A stretch of 64,000 nt of DNA. Source: CAYZQE01 sp964480635. GTDB taxonomy: Bacteria > Pseudomonadota > Gammaproteobacteria > GCA-001735895. The position numbers and the translations under genes were made by a program. Numbering within the stretch: the first letter of the stretch is position 1; the number at the start of each line of letters is the position of its first letter. Shown piece by piece: positions 8,578 through 20,044 of this stretch. The notes under the pieces were generated by a model. It ran no database searches and had not been told where the DNA came from. It saw nothing but the letters and a program-made list of their open reading frames with translations. Location of the stretch: positions 17,328-81,327 of the forward strand of contig CAYZQE010000002.1 in the NCBI GenBank assembly GCA_964480635.1, read 5' to 3'.

Positions 8578-9741
8578 TTAACGTTCCCAAGTCACAAAAG
8601 GTGCAAATTTTACCCATGCAAATTGATGATGATCACTGAGTCCTTTTTGTACCATTTTTGTTTGGTGCAGATAAAAACGCTCTCCAGGCCTGCGCATTTG
8701 CACTGCTGATTTATTGGTAATTAGGCGTATTAATGAAGATGTCACGTTATCTTTATTCGGCCCCTTTATGACAACTCCTTTTTCTCTGCTTTCAAAATTT
8801 AATATAGAGCCAATTGGGGCGATTCCATTTATCTTTAAAAATAAACCACCTAAAATGGGGTCTAATTTTTTTTCTGAAAAAAGTTTGGTGAATACTCTAC
8901 AAGGATTAAATAAATTATTATTGGATAATGCCTTATTTTCGGGCATCGAAATTCCTGCATAAATAAAAGGGGTTCTTAATATTAAAGCTTCAAATGAGGT
9001 ATTTTCTAATGATGCCGTATTGTGGTTTTTTATAGCATCTAAGGTTACTTTATCTGCAACACCCATTTTTAATGCAGCAGCAATACTTTGAATGGGATAG
9101 TTCTTTCTTAATTCTTTTTTCTCTTCTACCGTCAGTTTTAAATTATCATCATAGATATTTTTATTGCTTTGAATCAAGCCTAAATTATAAATTAAAGCCG
9201 CTTGTAATAACGAAATTTTAATCTCTGAAGTAATGGCTTTATCAGGTAAATAATCATTAAAACGCTTTATTAATTCTGTGATTGATGCCGCGATATATAA
9301 AGGTTTTATAAAATGATATTTCTTTATTTCTGACAAAAATAGTTCACCCAATACTTGGTTTATATCCTCATCACATAATTCACTAAAGTTAATAATGATA
9401 TCATCTAACTCTTTTTTTAAGGTCATATTAGCATCAGCTATCATTTTTGACTGTAACTGAGCATACTTAACAATAAGTTTATCGATACGCCCATGTAACG
9501 ATTTAGAGCTGACAAAATTAATATCAAAATTATTTTGTTGTTTACTTTTTGACTTATCTTCTTGAACTAGACCTTCGGCACGCATGCGTTCATAGTGCGC
9601 CTCACTAATTCGGCTACCTTCTTTGACTAGTAGCGTGCCTTTACTATCAAAAATATCTTTACGCGCAAGCCCATTAACTATGTCAGTACTGTGTACTTTG
9701 CGATCATCAGATACAGCTATCATTTTATTATTACTTACCAA
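8578..9741 (-). CDS. Degenerate HD-GYP-like protein, probably without phosphodiesterase activity
   Basis: 387 aa. The N-terminus (RKDIFDSKGTLLVKEGSRISEAHYERM) matches the domain that precedes HD-GYP phosphodiesterases. The middle keeps the outline of the HD domain: LLQAALIYNLGLIQ where the family has a His-Asp pair, KNYPIQSIAAAL for the HP..G motif, and AIKNHNTASL for HHE. The metal-binding His-Asp pair and the other ligands are largely replaced, so c-di-GMP hydrolysis is unlikely. A binding or regulatory role is inferred. The C-terminal 100 residues (GSILNFESREKGVVIKGP) resemble the usual tail. It overlaps the end of mnmE by 11 bases and is probably translated from the same transcript. No other c-di-GMP gene is adjacent. 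Confidence 0.6.
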   Translation of the reverse strand: MVSNNKMIAVSDDRKVHSTDIVNGLARKDIFDSKGTLLVKEGSRISEAHYERMRAEGLVQEDKSKSKQQNNFDINFVSSKSLHGRIDKLIVKYAQLQSKMIADANMTLKKELDDIIINFSELCDEDINQVLGELFLSEIKKYHFIKPLYIAASITELIKRFNDYLPDKAITSEIKISLLQAALIYNLGLIQSNKNIYDDNLKLTVEEKKELRKNYPIQSIAAALKMGVADKVTLDAIKNHNTASLENTSFEALILRTPFIYAGISMPENKALSNNNLFNPCRVFTKLFSEKKLDPILGGLFLKINGIAPIGSILNFESREKGVVIKGPNKDNVTSSLIRLITNKSAVQMRRPGERFYLHQTKMVQKGLSDHHQFAWVKFAPFVTWER

Positions 9742-11077
9742 TACAAAAACTAGAAAAAATCTTTCCTAATAAATCTTCTGTATTAAATTCCCCTGTTATT
9801 TCATTTAACGATTTTTGAGCTTCTCTTAAATCTTCAGCCATTAATTCACCAGACTGAGTTTCAGAAAATAGTGTTATCGCTATATGTATATATTTTTGTG
9901 CCTGTAATAATGCATCTAAGTGCCTACGTCTGGCCAAGATCGTATTATTTTCATTTAAATTCTGGCTTGTTCCTGTAACCCAATGAATTAATTCATCTAA
10001 CCCTTGTTTATTTATAGTCGATATTTGTAACTCAGCAACCCTATTTTTATTAGCTTCCTTATTTAATTCACATTTTATTAAATCTATTTTATTATAAACA
10101 AGGGCATATTTTTGATCTTTTAATTGATCTATTATTGTTTTATCTTCTTGGGTAAACCCTTTTTGTGCATCAATTAATACTAAAACAACGTCTGCATTTT
10201 TTATGGCATGCCATGCCTTTTTTATACCCGCTTGCTCAATAATATCGGTTGTTTCTCTTAAGCCTGCTGTATCTAATACTTTAATTGGTATCCCGTTTAA
10301 ACTAATTTGCTCACTAATAATATCTCTAGTCGTGCCTTCAATAGGTGTCACAATAGCCGTTTCATAACCCGTTAAACAGTTTAATAAACTTGATTTTCCA
10401 GCATTGGGTAATCCCGCAATGGCGAGTGTTAAGCCTTCATTTAAACGACGACCATTGTCAGCTTCCTTAATTATTTTACATAAATCATTATCAATAATTT
10501 TAAGCTTTTCTTCTATTTTTCCTTCTGCTAAAAAGTCTATCTCTTCTTCTGAAAAGTCTAATGAGGCTTCTATATAACAACGTAAATTAATAATTTGATC
10601 GGTTATCGTGTGGATTTGTTTTGAAAAGTCACCTTGTAGTGACCTCATCGCTGCCCTTGCTGCAGCTTGACTACCGCTTTCAATAAGGTCTGCAATTGCT
10701 TCTGCTTGTGTTAAATCAATTTTATTATTTAAAAAAGCACGTTCAGAAAATTCACCTGGCTTTGCAGAACGCGCACCTAGTACATTAATTTCTTGCAATA
10801 ACATATCTTGAATAACAGGCCCACCATGACCTTGAAATTCGATAACATCTTCACCTGTAAATGAATGGGGGGCTTTAAAATATAAAACGATCCCATGATC
10901 TATGGCTTCTTTATTTTGGTCGTAAAAAGAACAAAAGAGGATTTTTTTCGGCGTAATTGTTTTTGTAATTATTTGCTCGGCAATTGATATTGCACGAGCA
11001 CCAGAAATGCGTATGACACCTATACCACCCACGCCATGTGGCGTGGCAATCGCCGCTATGGTGTCTTTAGGTGACAC
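9731..11077 (-). CDS. mnmE: tRNA modification GTPase MnmE
   Basis: 448 aa. With MnmG it makes the 5-carboxymethylaminomethyl group on U34 of certain tRNAs. The N-terminal folate-binding domain opens TIAAIATPHGVGGIGVIRISG. A G domain is inserted in the helical domain, with GLPNAGKSS as G1, EGTTRD as G2, DTAGLRET as G3 and NKID as G4. The C-terminus FCIGK carries the conserved catalytic cysteine. Its length is typical. The start lies 18 bp after yidC in the conserved rpmH-rnpA-yidD-yidC-mnmE order near the origin. Confidence 0.96.
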   Translation of the reverse strand: MSPKDTIAAIATPHGVGGIGVIRISGARAISIAEQIITKTITPKKILFCSFYDQNKEAIDHGIVLYFKAPHSFTGEDVIEFQGHGGPVIQDMLLQEINVLGARSAKPGEFSERAFLNNKIDLTQAEAIADLIESGSQAAARAAMRSLQGDFSKQIHTITDQIINLRCYIEASLDFSEEEIDFLAEGKIEEKLKIIDNDLCKIIKEADNGRRLNEGLTLAIAGLPNAGKSSLLNCLTGYETAIVTPIEGTTRDIISEQISLNGIPIKVLDTAGLRETTDIIEQAGIKKAWHAIKNADVVLVLIDAQKGFTQEDKTIIDQLKDQKYALVYNKIDLIKCELNKEANKNRVAELQISTINKQGLDELIHWVTGTSQNLNENNTILARRRHLDALLQAQKYIHIAITLFSETQSGELMAEDLREAQKSLNEITGEFNTEDLLGKIFSSFCIGK

Positions 11078-11095
11078 AGCAAAATTTACCTTGGC

Positions 11096-12757
11096 TTATT
11101 TTTCAGCGTCTATACGTTTCGTAATAAAATACTGCTGTGTAATCGATAAAAGATTATTAACTACCCAATACAAAACTAAACCTGCGGGGAAAAAGGCAAA
11201 GAAAACAGTAAATACGAGAGGCAATGCCATCATCACTTTCGCCTGAATAGGATCAGGTGGTGCTGGATTCAAGCGCTGTTGAACTAACATACTGAGACCC
11301 ATAATCACTGGCAATACAAAATAAGGATCCATTACAGATAAGTCATTAATCCATAAAATAAAAGGTGCTTGACGTAATTCTACGCTTTCTAATAATGCCC
11401 AATATAATCCAATAAAGACCGGTATTTGAATTAAAATAGGTAAGCAACCACTCATTGGGTTGATCTTTTCCTTTTTATATAATTCCATCATGGCCTTATT
11501 CATCGCTTGACGGTCATCACCAAAACGTTCTTTTAACGCTTTTAAACGTGGGGCAACCTTTCTCATTCTTGCCATAGAGCGATAACTGGTTTCTGACAAT
11601 TTATAAAATACGCCTTTTATTAAAACAGTTAATAAAATAATGGCTACGCCCCAGTTACCAACATAACTATGAATGTTTTCTAACAACCAATACAAAGGTT
11701 TAGAAATGACGGTTAAGTAACCATAATCAACCGTGAGGCCTAAGCCTTTAGACAACTCTTCTAACTTATGAACTAATTTAGGCCCGACAAATAAATCACT
11801 ACTGAAGGTAAATTCTGATTGACTGTTAACAACTCTGTTATCAGAGCGCATACCAATTGTATAGGTTGCAGGATATGTCTTTAAATTCTTTAAACTATAA
11901 ATAAGGTTATTTTCTGGCTCAGGCACCCAAGCCGCTAAAAAGTAATGCTGAATCATTGCAATCCAGCCAGCATCTGATTTTAAACGAAGATTTTCATCTT
12001 CCATGTCATCAAAACTTACCTTTTCATATTTTATTTCTTCGTTATAAATAACGGCACCGGTATAGGTGTATAACAACATTGATTCATCAAGTGGGCGTGA
12101 GCGTGTAATTTGGCGATATTGACTTCCAGACCAACTCTCATTTGATTGATTATTAACTTTATGAGTTACATTTATGGCATAGCTATCACGACTAAATGTA
12201 TAGGTTTTTGTAACGCTAATACCATTTTTTTGCCACGTTAACGGCACAATGAGTTGATCTTCATTTTCAGCTAAGGTGTAGCTTAACGAATTGGCTCGAT
12301 AGATATCATGATGGGTCGGAGCGGCAGAATTTTTTGACCTTAAACCACTTTGAATAAGAAAAACTTCATCTTCATTTTTAAACGCTAATGCTAAGTATTC
12401 ATCTACATTATCAAGAGATACGGGATGTTTTTTTAGTTTTAATGATGTAATAACACCACCACGTGTATCAATCTCAATTTCTACTAAATCTGTTTCAACT
12501 TTAATTATTTTAGCGATCGTTGCCGCAGGTTCTGATATTTGAGATAAGCTAGCTGTTTGGTCTGTCGACGTTGATATCGCCATTTCTGGCATATCATTTT
12601 GCATCATAGAATCTGATGCTAGTGGCATTCCTGTATTTTGCTGTGTGCTATTTTCAATAACAATAGGTTGTGGACCAAAATCTATCTGCCATTGTTGCCA
12701 AATTAACATGCCTACAAATGCTAAGGCTGCATATAAAAATAATTTTTGATTATCCAT
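11096..12757 (-). CDS. yidC: Membrane protein insertase YidC
   Basis: 553 aa. It inserts and folds inner-membrane proteins, alone or with SecYEG. An N-terminal anchor (LFLYAALAFVGMLIWQQW) is followed by a large periplasmic beta domain (about residues 60-335). The conserved 60-kDa insertase core then holds the remaining transmembrane segments, including PMSGCLPILIQIPVFIGLYW and FAFFPAGLVLYWVVNN. The arginine of the hydrophilic groove lies in the KGVFYKLSETSYRSMARMRK stretch. Length is that of proteobacterial YidC. Four bases separate it from yidD. Confidence 0.96.
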   Translation of the reverse strand: MDNQKLFLYAALAFVGMLIWQQWQIDFGPQPIVIENSTQQNTGMPLASDSMMQNDMPEMAISTSTDQTASLSQISEPAATIAKIIKVETDLVEIEIDTRGGVITSLKLKKHPVSLDNVDEYLALAFKNEDEVFLIQSGLRSKNSAAPTHHDIYRANSLSYTLAENEDQLIVPLTWQKNGISVTKTYTFSRDSYAINVTHKVNNQSNESWSGSQYRQITRSRPLDESMLLYTYTGAVIYNEEIKYEKVSFDDMEDENLRLKSDAGWIAMIQHYFLAAWVPEPENNLIYSLKNLKTYPATYTIGMRSDNRVVNSQSEFTFSSDLFVGPKLVHKLEELSKGLGLTVDYGYLTVISKPLYWLLENIHSYVGNWGVAIILLTVLIKGVFYKLSETSYRSMARMRKVAPRLKALKERFGDDRQAMNKAMMELYKKEKINPMSGCLPILIQIPVFIGLYWALLESVELRQAPFILWINDLSVMDPYFVLPVIMGLSMLVQQRLNPAPPDPIQAKVMMALPLVFTVFFAFFPAGLVLYWVVNNLLSITQQYFITKRIDAEK

Positions 12758-12761
12758 AAGG

Positions 12762-13001
12762 CTATTTCTTTACTTTATGAGTTGGCACGGGATCATATCC
12801 ACCTTCATGCCAAGGGTGACAAGAGAAGATTCTCTTTATAGCTAACCAACTTCCTTTAAAGAATCCAAATGATTCTATAGCTTCTATAGAATAATGTGAG
12901 CATGTTGGATAGTACCGACAGTTATTCGCCATATATGGGCTAATAACTATTTGATAAAATTTGATGGGTAATATTAAGAGTTGACGCATAATTTTTAACA
13001 T
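12762..13001 (-). CDS. yidD: Membrane protein insertion efficiency factor YidD
   Basis: 79 aa from the chosen start. A small membrane-associated protein that aids YidC-dependent insertion. The family signature is present: [16 protein letters not shown], then [24 protein letters not shown], with its conserved cysteines. The longer frame starting at 13022 would put 28 bases inside rnpA and add residues without family similarity. The ATG at 13001 overlaps the rnpA stop by seven bases and has GAAG upstream; an ATG at 12989 is the other option. Confidence 0.9.
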   Translation of the reverse strand: MLKIMRQLLILPIKFYQIVISPYMANNCRYYPTCSHYSIEAIESFGFFKGSWLAIKRIFSCHPWHEGGYDPVPTHKVKK

Positions 13002-13348
13002 TGTGTCTTCACAGTTTGCCAATTTTTTTGCATTAACTCAAAAATTTGCTGATTGGTCTGAAACATTATTTTATGTTTCACCATAATCAGATAACTTTTA
13101 TTAGGTAATTGAGATTGAGATTGACGAAAACTTTCTCTAAAAATTCTTTTCAATCTGTTGCGATCAACAGCTTTTTTAATTTGCTTTTTAGCAATAGCAA
13201 AGCCTAAACGTGGTCGCTTAGATGTTTGCTTACTGATCAATAGCGTCATCAATGAATTTCCAATTTTTAAATTAGACTTAAAAACTTGTTGAAATTCACC
13301 ACCAGTAGTTAATCTACTGTGTCGCCGAAAACAAAATTGTTCGGCCAT
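12995..13348 (-). CDS. rnpA: Ribonuclease P protein component
   Basis: 117 aa, basic. It is the protein subunit of RNase P, which trims the 5' ends of pre-tRNAs. The RNR signature appears in [16 protein letters not shown], and [16 protein letters not shown] precedes it. It lies 18 bp after rpmH and overlaps yidD, the usual order. No oddities. Confidence 0.95.
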   Translation of the reverse strand: MAEQFCFRRHSRLTTGGEFQQVFKSNLKIGNSLMTLLISKQTSKRPRLGFAIAKKQIKKAVDRNRLKRIFRESFRQSQSQLPNKSYLIMVKHKIMFQTNQQIFELMQKNWQTVKTQC

Positions 13349-13366
13349 TGTATTAGCCTGATATGC

Positions 13367-13501
13367 CTATGGAGTTAGGCGAGCTCTACCTTTTGCTCTA
13401 CGTGATTTTAATACCTTGCGACCACCAGTGGTCTGAGTACGGGCTCTAAAACCATGTGTACGGGCTCTTTTAATTTTACTAGGTTGATATGTGCGTTTCA
13501 T
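13367..13501 (-). CDS. rpmH: Large ribosomal subunit protein bL34
   Basis: A 44-aa gene translated directly from the minus strand: [18 protein letters not shown], then [20 protein letters not shown], ending RARLTP. This is the standard L34 sequence. It is the first gene of the rpmH-rnpA-yidD-yidC-mnmE run and is divergent from dnaA. A GGAAGT element stands just before the ATG. Confidence 0.96.
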   Translation of the reverse strand: MKRTYQPSKIKRARTHGFRARTQTTGGRKVLKSRRAKGRARLTP

Positions 13502-13617
13502 GTTACTTCCAAAAGTGTCGACTTAAAAACAAGGCGCGATAATATATAATTATACCCATACTTCGTCAATCTTTATTTTAACTAAGTGCTATTTATTCAC
13601 TATAAGTTATATTAATT

Positions 13618-13823
13618 AAGAAATCTCTTAACATATCAATAAAATTTTAAGCGTTATCAAGCTGTCGGCAATTACTCCTGCATTGCTCTACTAAGTTACA
13701 TCCATGTGGCTTTCCTACAGGTCGCTGCCAAATTACCACCAGCGTTAGTTATCAAATCTTGTGGTATCTAGATGACAATGATTTGGCTTAGATAAAAATT
13801 ATGGACTTAATCAGAGCATCCTT
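13618..13823. repeat. Dispersed hairpin element, copy A, in the dnaA leader
   Basis: Read on the minus strand, this stretch matches the elements at 47602-47863 and 48608-48918. It shares AAGGATGCTCTGATTAAGTC at one end, then CATAATTTTTATCTAAGCC, GTCATCTAGATACC and ATTTGGCAGCGACCTGTAGG. The other end resembles copy B (AAGAAATCTC). TTAA flanks both ends (13616-13619 and 13822-13825). The inner hairpin that copies B and C carry is mostly deleted. It occupies most of the rpmH-dnaA gap (13502-13870) and ends 47 bp before the dnaA start; apart from this element I see no gene in that gap. Confidence 0.75.
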
Positions 13824-13870
13824 AAGCTTTTACTGTATCCTATTCTTTTATTTAATACTGAGTAATAGCT

Positions 13871-15208
13871 TTGTCTCATCCTATCTGGACCCAATGTCTT
13901 TCTTATCTTGAAGATGAATTAAGTAGCCAACAGTTCAATACTTGGATCTTACCCCTACAATTAGAATTTAATGGTAATAATTTTAAATTATTAGCCCCTA
14001 ATCGCTTTATTTTAGACTGGGTAAAAAACAATAGTTTTTCTCGAATTATTGAAATTATTCAATTTTTAGATGATAGCAAAGCAATACAAGTCACTCTTAA
14101 TATTGGCACCACTCACAAAGTTGAAGATACTCAATCAAACGTACCACAAAAAAAGAAATCATTTATTTATCAATCTGGCCTAAATGCTAATCATACTTTT
14201 AAAAGTTTTGTTGAAGGTAAATCTAACAGTATGGCTCGAGCTGCATCCATTAGAGTAAGTAGTTTAGTGGATAACGAATATAATCCACTGTATTTATATG
14301 GTGGGGTTGGTTTAGGAAAAACGCATTTAATGCACGCTGTTGGCAATCAAATAAAAAAAGATAACCCCGATGCCGTCGTTGTTTATGTCAATTGTGAACG
14401 TTTTATTCAAGATATGGTTAAAGCTTTACAACATAATAAAATTGATGAATTTAAAAGTCATTACCGAGGGGTTGATGCATTACTCATTGATGATATTCAA
14501 TTTTTAGCTGACAAAAATAGATCCCAAGAAGAGTTTTTTCACACCTTTAACTCACTGTATGAATCAAATGCACAAATGATTATCACCTGTGATCGCTATC
14601 CGAAAGAAATTGAGGGCTTAGAAGATAGAATAATCTCTCGTTTAGGCTGGGGTTTAGCCGTCGATATAAAGCCACCTGATTTAGAAACACGCGTTGCAAT
14701 TTTATACAGTAAAGTTTCTCAATATCAAAAAAATAATACGGTACAAAGAGAAATACCCAGTGATGTTGCTTTTTTTATAGCGCAAAACTTTAAATCAAAT
14801 ATTAGAGATTTGGAAGGTGCTATCAAACGTTTATTAGCCCAAGCTGATTTTACTGATTCTACCATAACAATGGAATTCACTAAATTAGCGCTAAATGATT
14901 TATTATCGGTACAAACAAAAATTATCACTATTCAATACATACAAAAAACAATTTGTGATTACTATAAATTAAGGACATCAGATTTACTTTCTGCTCGACG
15001 TACCCGGTCCATCACAAGACCTCGTCAATTAGCGATGGCTTTATGTAAAGAATTTACGCGTCATAGTCTCCCTGAAATTGGTGATGCTTTTGGCGGCAGA
15101 GACCACACAACTGTTTTACATGCTTGCAGACAAATAAAAAAATTAATTTTAGAAGAACCCACTATAAAAGATGATTATGAAAAATTGGAAAGAATTTTAT
15201 CTACTTAA
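13871..15208 (+). CDS. dnaA: Chromosomal replication initiator DnaA
   Basis: 445 aa. It binds DnaA boxes and opens the origin. Domain I is at the N-terminus (IWTQCLSYLEDELSSQQFNTWI). The AAA+ domain holds YGGVGLGKTHLMHAVG (Walker A) and ALLIDDIQFL (Walker B). Domain IV ends with the DNA-binding signature GGRDHTTVLHACRQI. The start is a TTG, giving MSHPIW, which aligns with the N-termini of other DnaA proteins; no ATG fits. TTG starts may keep its expression low. Copy A of the dispersed element lies in the leader. Confidence 0.95.
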   Translation: MSHPIWTQCLSYLEDELSSQQFNTWILPLQLEFNGNNFKLLAPNRFILDWVKNNSFSRIIEIIQFLDDSKAIQVTLNIGTTHKVEDTQSNVPQKKKSFIYQSGLNANHTFKSFVEGKSNSMARAASIRVSSLVDNEYNPLYLYGGVGLGKTHLMHAVGNQIKKDNPDAVVVYVNCERFIQDMVKALQHNKIDEFKSHYRGVDALLIDDIQFLADKNRSQEEFFHTFNSLYESNAQMIITCDRYPKEIEGLEDRIISRLGWGLAVDIKPPDLETRVAILYSKVSQYQKNNTVQREIPSDVAFFIAQNFKSNIRDLEGAIKRLLAQADFTDSTITMEFTKLALNDLLSVQTKIITIQYIQKTICDYYKLRTSDLLSARRTRSITRPRQLAMALCKEFTRHSLPEIGDAFGGRDHTTVLHACRQIKKLILEEPTIKDDYEKLERILST

Positions 15209-15428
15209 ATTTGATAAAATGAATAAATAATGTATTAATTGTTATTATATTGTGGATAAGTAAAATGATTAAAATAGTATTCAGTTTATACACGAGTTAT
15301 CCACAATATAATGAACAATAAATCACTAGTGTATACATTTAAAAAATCGCCTAACTTATTGAAAAGTAATAAGTTTATTGATTTACTCACAAAATAAAAT
15401 TTACTAATAATAGTAATAAAGTATATAT
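15209..15428. other. dnaA-dnaN intergenic region with DnaA-box pair; candidate origin
   Basis: This AT-rich gap contains two consensus DnaA boxes, TGTGGATAA (15251-15259) and TTATCCACA (15297-15305), facing each other within a perfect 13-bp inverted repeat (15247-15259 and 15297-15309). A weaker TTATACACG lies between them. The setting and AT-richness fit part of oriC or a DnaA-controlled dnaN promoter. Only two perfect boxes are visible, so the full origin may extend elsewhere. Confidence 0.6.
15247..15309. promoter_or_regulatory. Inverted pair of DnaA boxes
   Basis: A perfect 13-bp inverted repeat with a 37-bp spacer, each arm containing the 9-bp DnaA box consensus TTATCCACA. Confidence 0.8.
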
Positions 15429-16529
15429 ATGAATATATCTATTAATAAAGAAGACCTTCTAGTGCCTTTACAACAAGTAATAGGCGCAATAGAAAAAAAA
15501 CAAACAATGCCAATTTTAGGTAATTTATTATTTAAATCTTTAGGCAGTCAACTTCAAATTATTGGTACTGATCGTGAGCTAGAACTCATTAGTACGATTG
15601 AGCTTAATCAAGTATCTGATATTTTCACAACCATACCCGCTCGTAAATTACTGGATATTTGTAAAGCTTTACCAAATGATGCACTCATCAATCTAGAAAT
15701 AAATGAAAGCAGAGCTATTTTAAAATCATCAAAAAGTCGTTTCGCCTTAAGTACATTGCCAGCTACTGATTTTCCATTATTAGATGAACTGGATTTTTTA
15801 TTTAAATTTAATGTTAAACAAAATCAATTTAAAAAATTATTAGAAAAAACATCATTTGCAATGGCTCAACAAGACGTTAGATATTATTTAAATGGCGTTA
15901 TGTTAGAAATTGAAAGTAATCAATTAAAAATTGTTGCAACAGATGGTCATAGATTAGCACTTGGATCAATTAATGGTGACTACCCTGTCGAATCAACTTT
16001 TCAGATAATTATTCCAAGAAAAGCAGTAATGGAGCTTTCACGTTTATTAACTATAGATAATGAAGAAATAACAATTTCAGTTAGCAAAAATCATATTCGT
16101 CTTGAATTAAAAGATATTATTTTTACTAGTAAATTAATTGATGGTAAATTTCCAGATTATAATCGTGTAATACCATTGGATTTAAATCAAGAATTAACAA
16201 TAAATAAAGATACTTTGAAAGAGACGCTACAACGCATATCTATTTTGTGTAATGAAAAATATAGAGGTATTCGTTTAACGTTAGAAAATAACACATTAAA
16301 CATTAAAGCTAATAACCCTCATCAAGAAGAAGCTGAGGAAGAAATATTAGTAGATTTTGACCAAACTAAAATAAACATTGGTTTTAATGTTATTTATCTA
16401 ATAGATGTATTAAATGCTATAGATACAGAGGGTGTGAAAATTCATTTAAAAGATGCTAATAGTAGTTGTGTACTAACGAATGAAAATAATGATGATTTTA
16501 AATATGTTGTTATGCCAATGAGATTATAA
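15429..16529 (+). CDS. dnaN: DNA polymerase III sliding clamp, beta subunit
   Basis: 366 aa, the normal clamp length. It forms the ring that tethers polymerase III to DNA. Three clamp domains are visible. QQDVRYYLNGVMLEI and ATDGHRLA occupy domain 2, LIDGKFPDYNRVIP opens domain 3, and the C-terminus YVVMPMRL is the conserved clamp ending. It sits between dnaA and recF in the classic order, with recF starting six bases after its stop. No strong ribosome binding site precedes the ATG. Confidence 0.96.
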   Translation: MNISINKEDLLVPLQQVIGAIEKKQTMPILGNLLFKSLGSQLQIIGTDRELELISTIELNQVSDIFTTIPARKLLDICKALPNDALINLEINESRAILKSSKSRFALSTLPATDFPLLDELDFLFKFNVKQNQFKKLLEKTSFAMAQQDVRYYLNGVMLEIESNQLKIVATDGHRLALGSINGDYPVESTFQIIIPRKAVMELSRLLTIDNEEITISVSKNHIRLELKDIIFTSKLIDGKFPDYNRVIPLDLNQELTINKDTLKETLQRISILCNEKYRGIRLTLENNTLNIKANNPHQEEAEEEILVDFDQTKINIGFNVIYLIDVLNAIDTEGVKIHLKDANSSCVLTNENNDDFKYVVMPMRL

Positions 16530-16535
16530 AATTAT

Positions 16536-20016
<3,481 letters not shown>

Positions 20017-20044
20017 ATATTAAAAATAAAAGCAGAGAAAAAAA

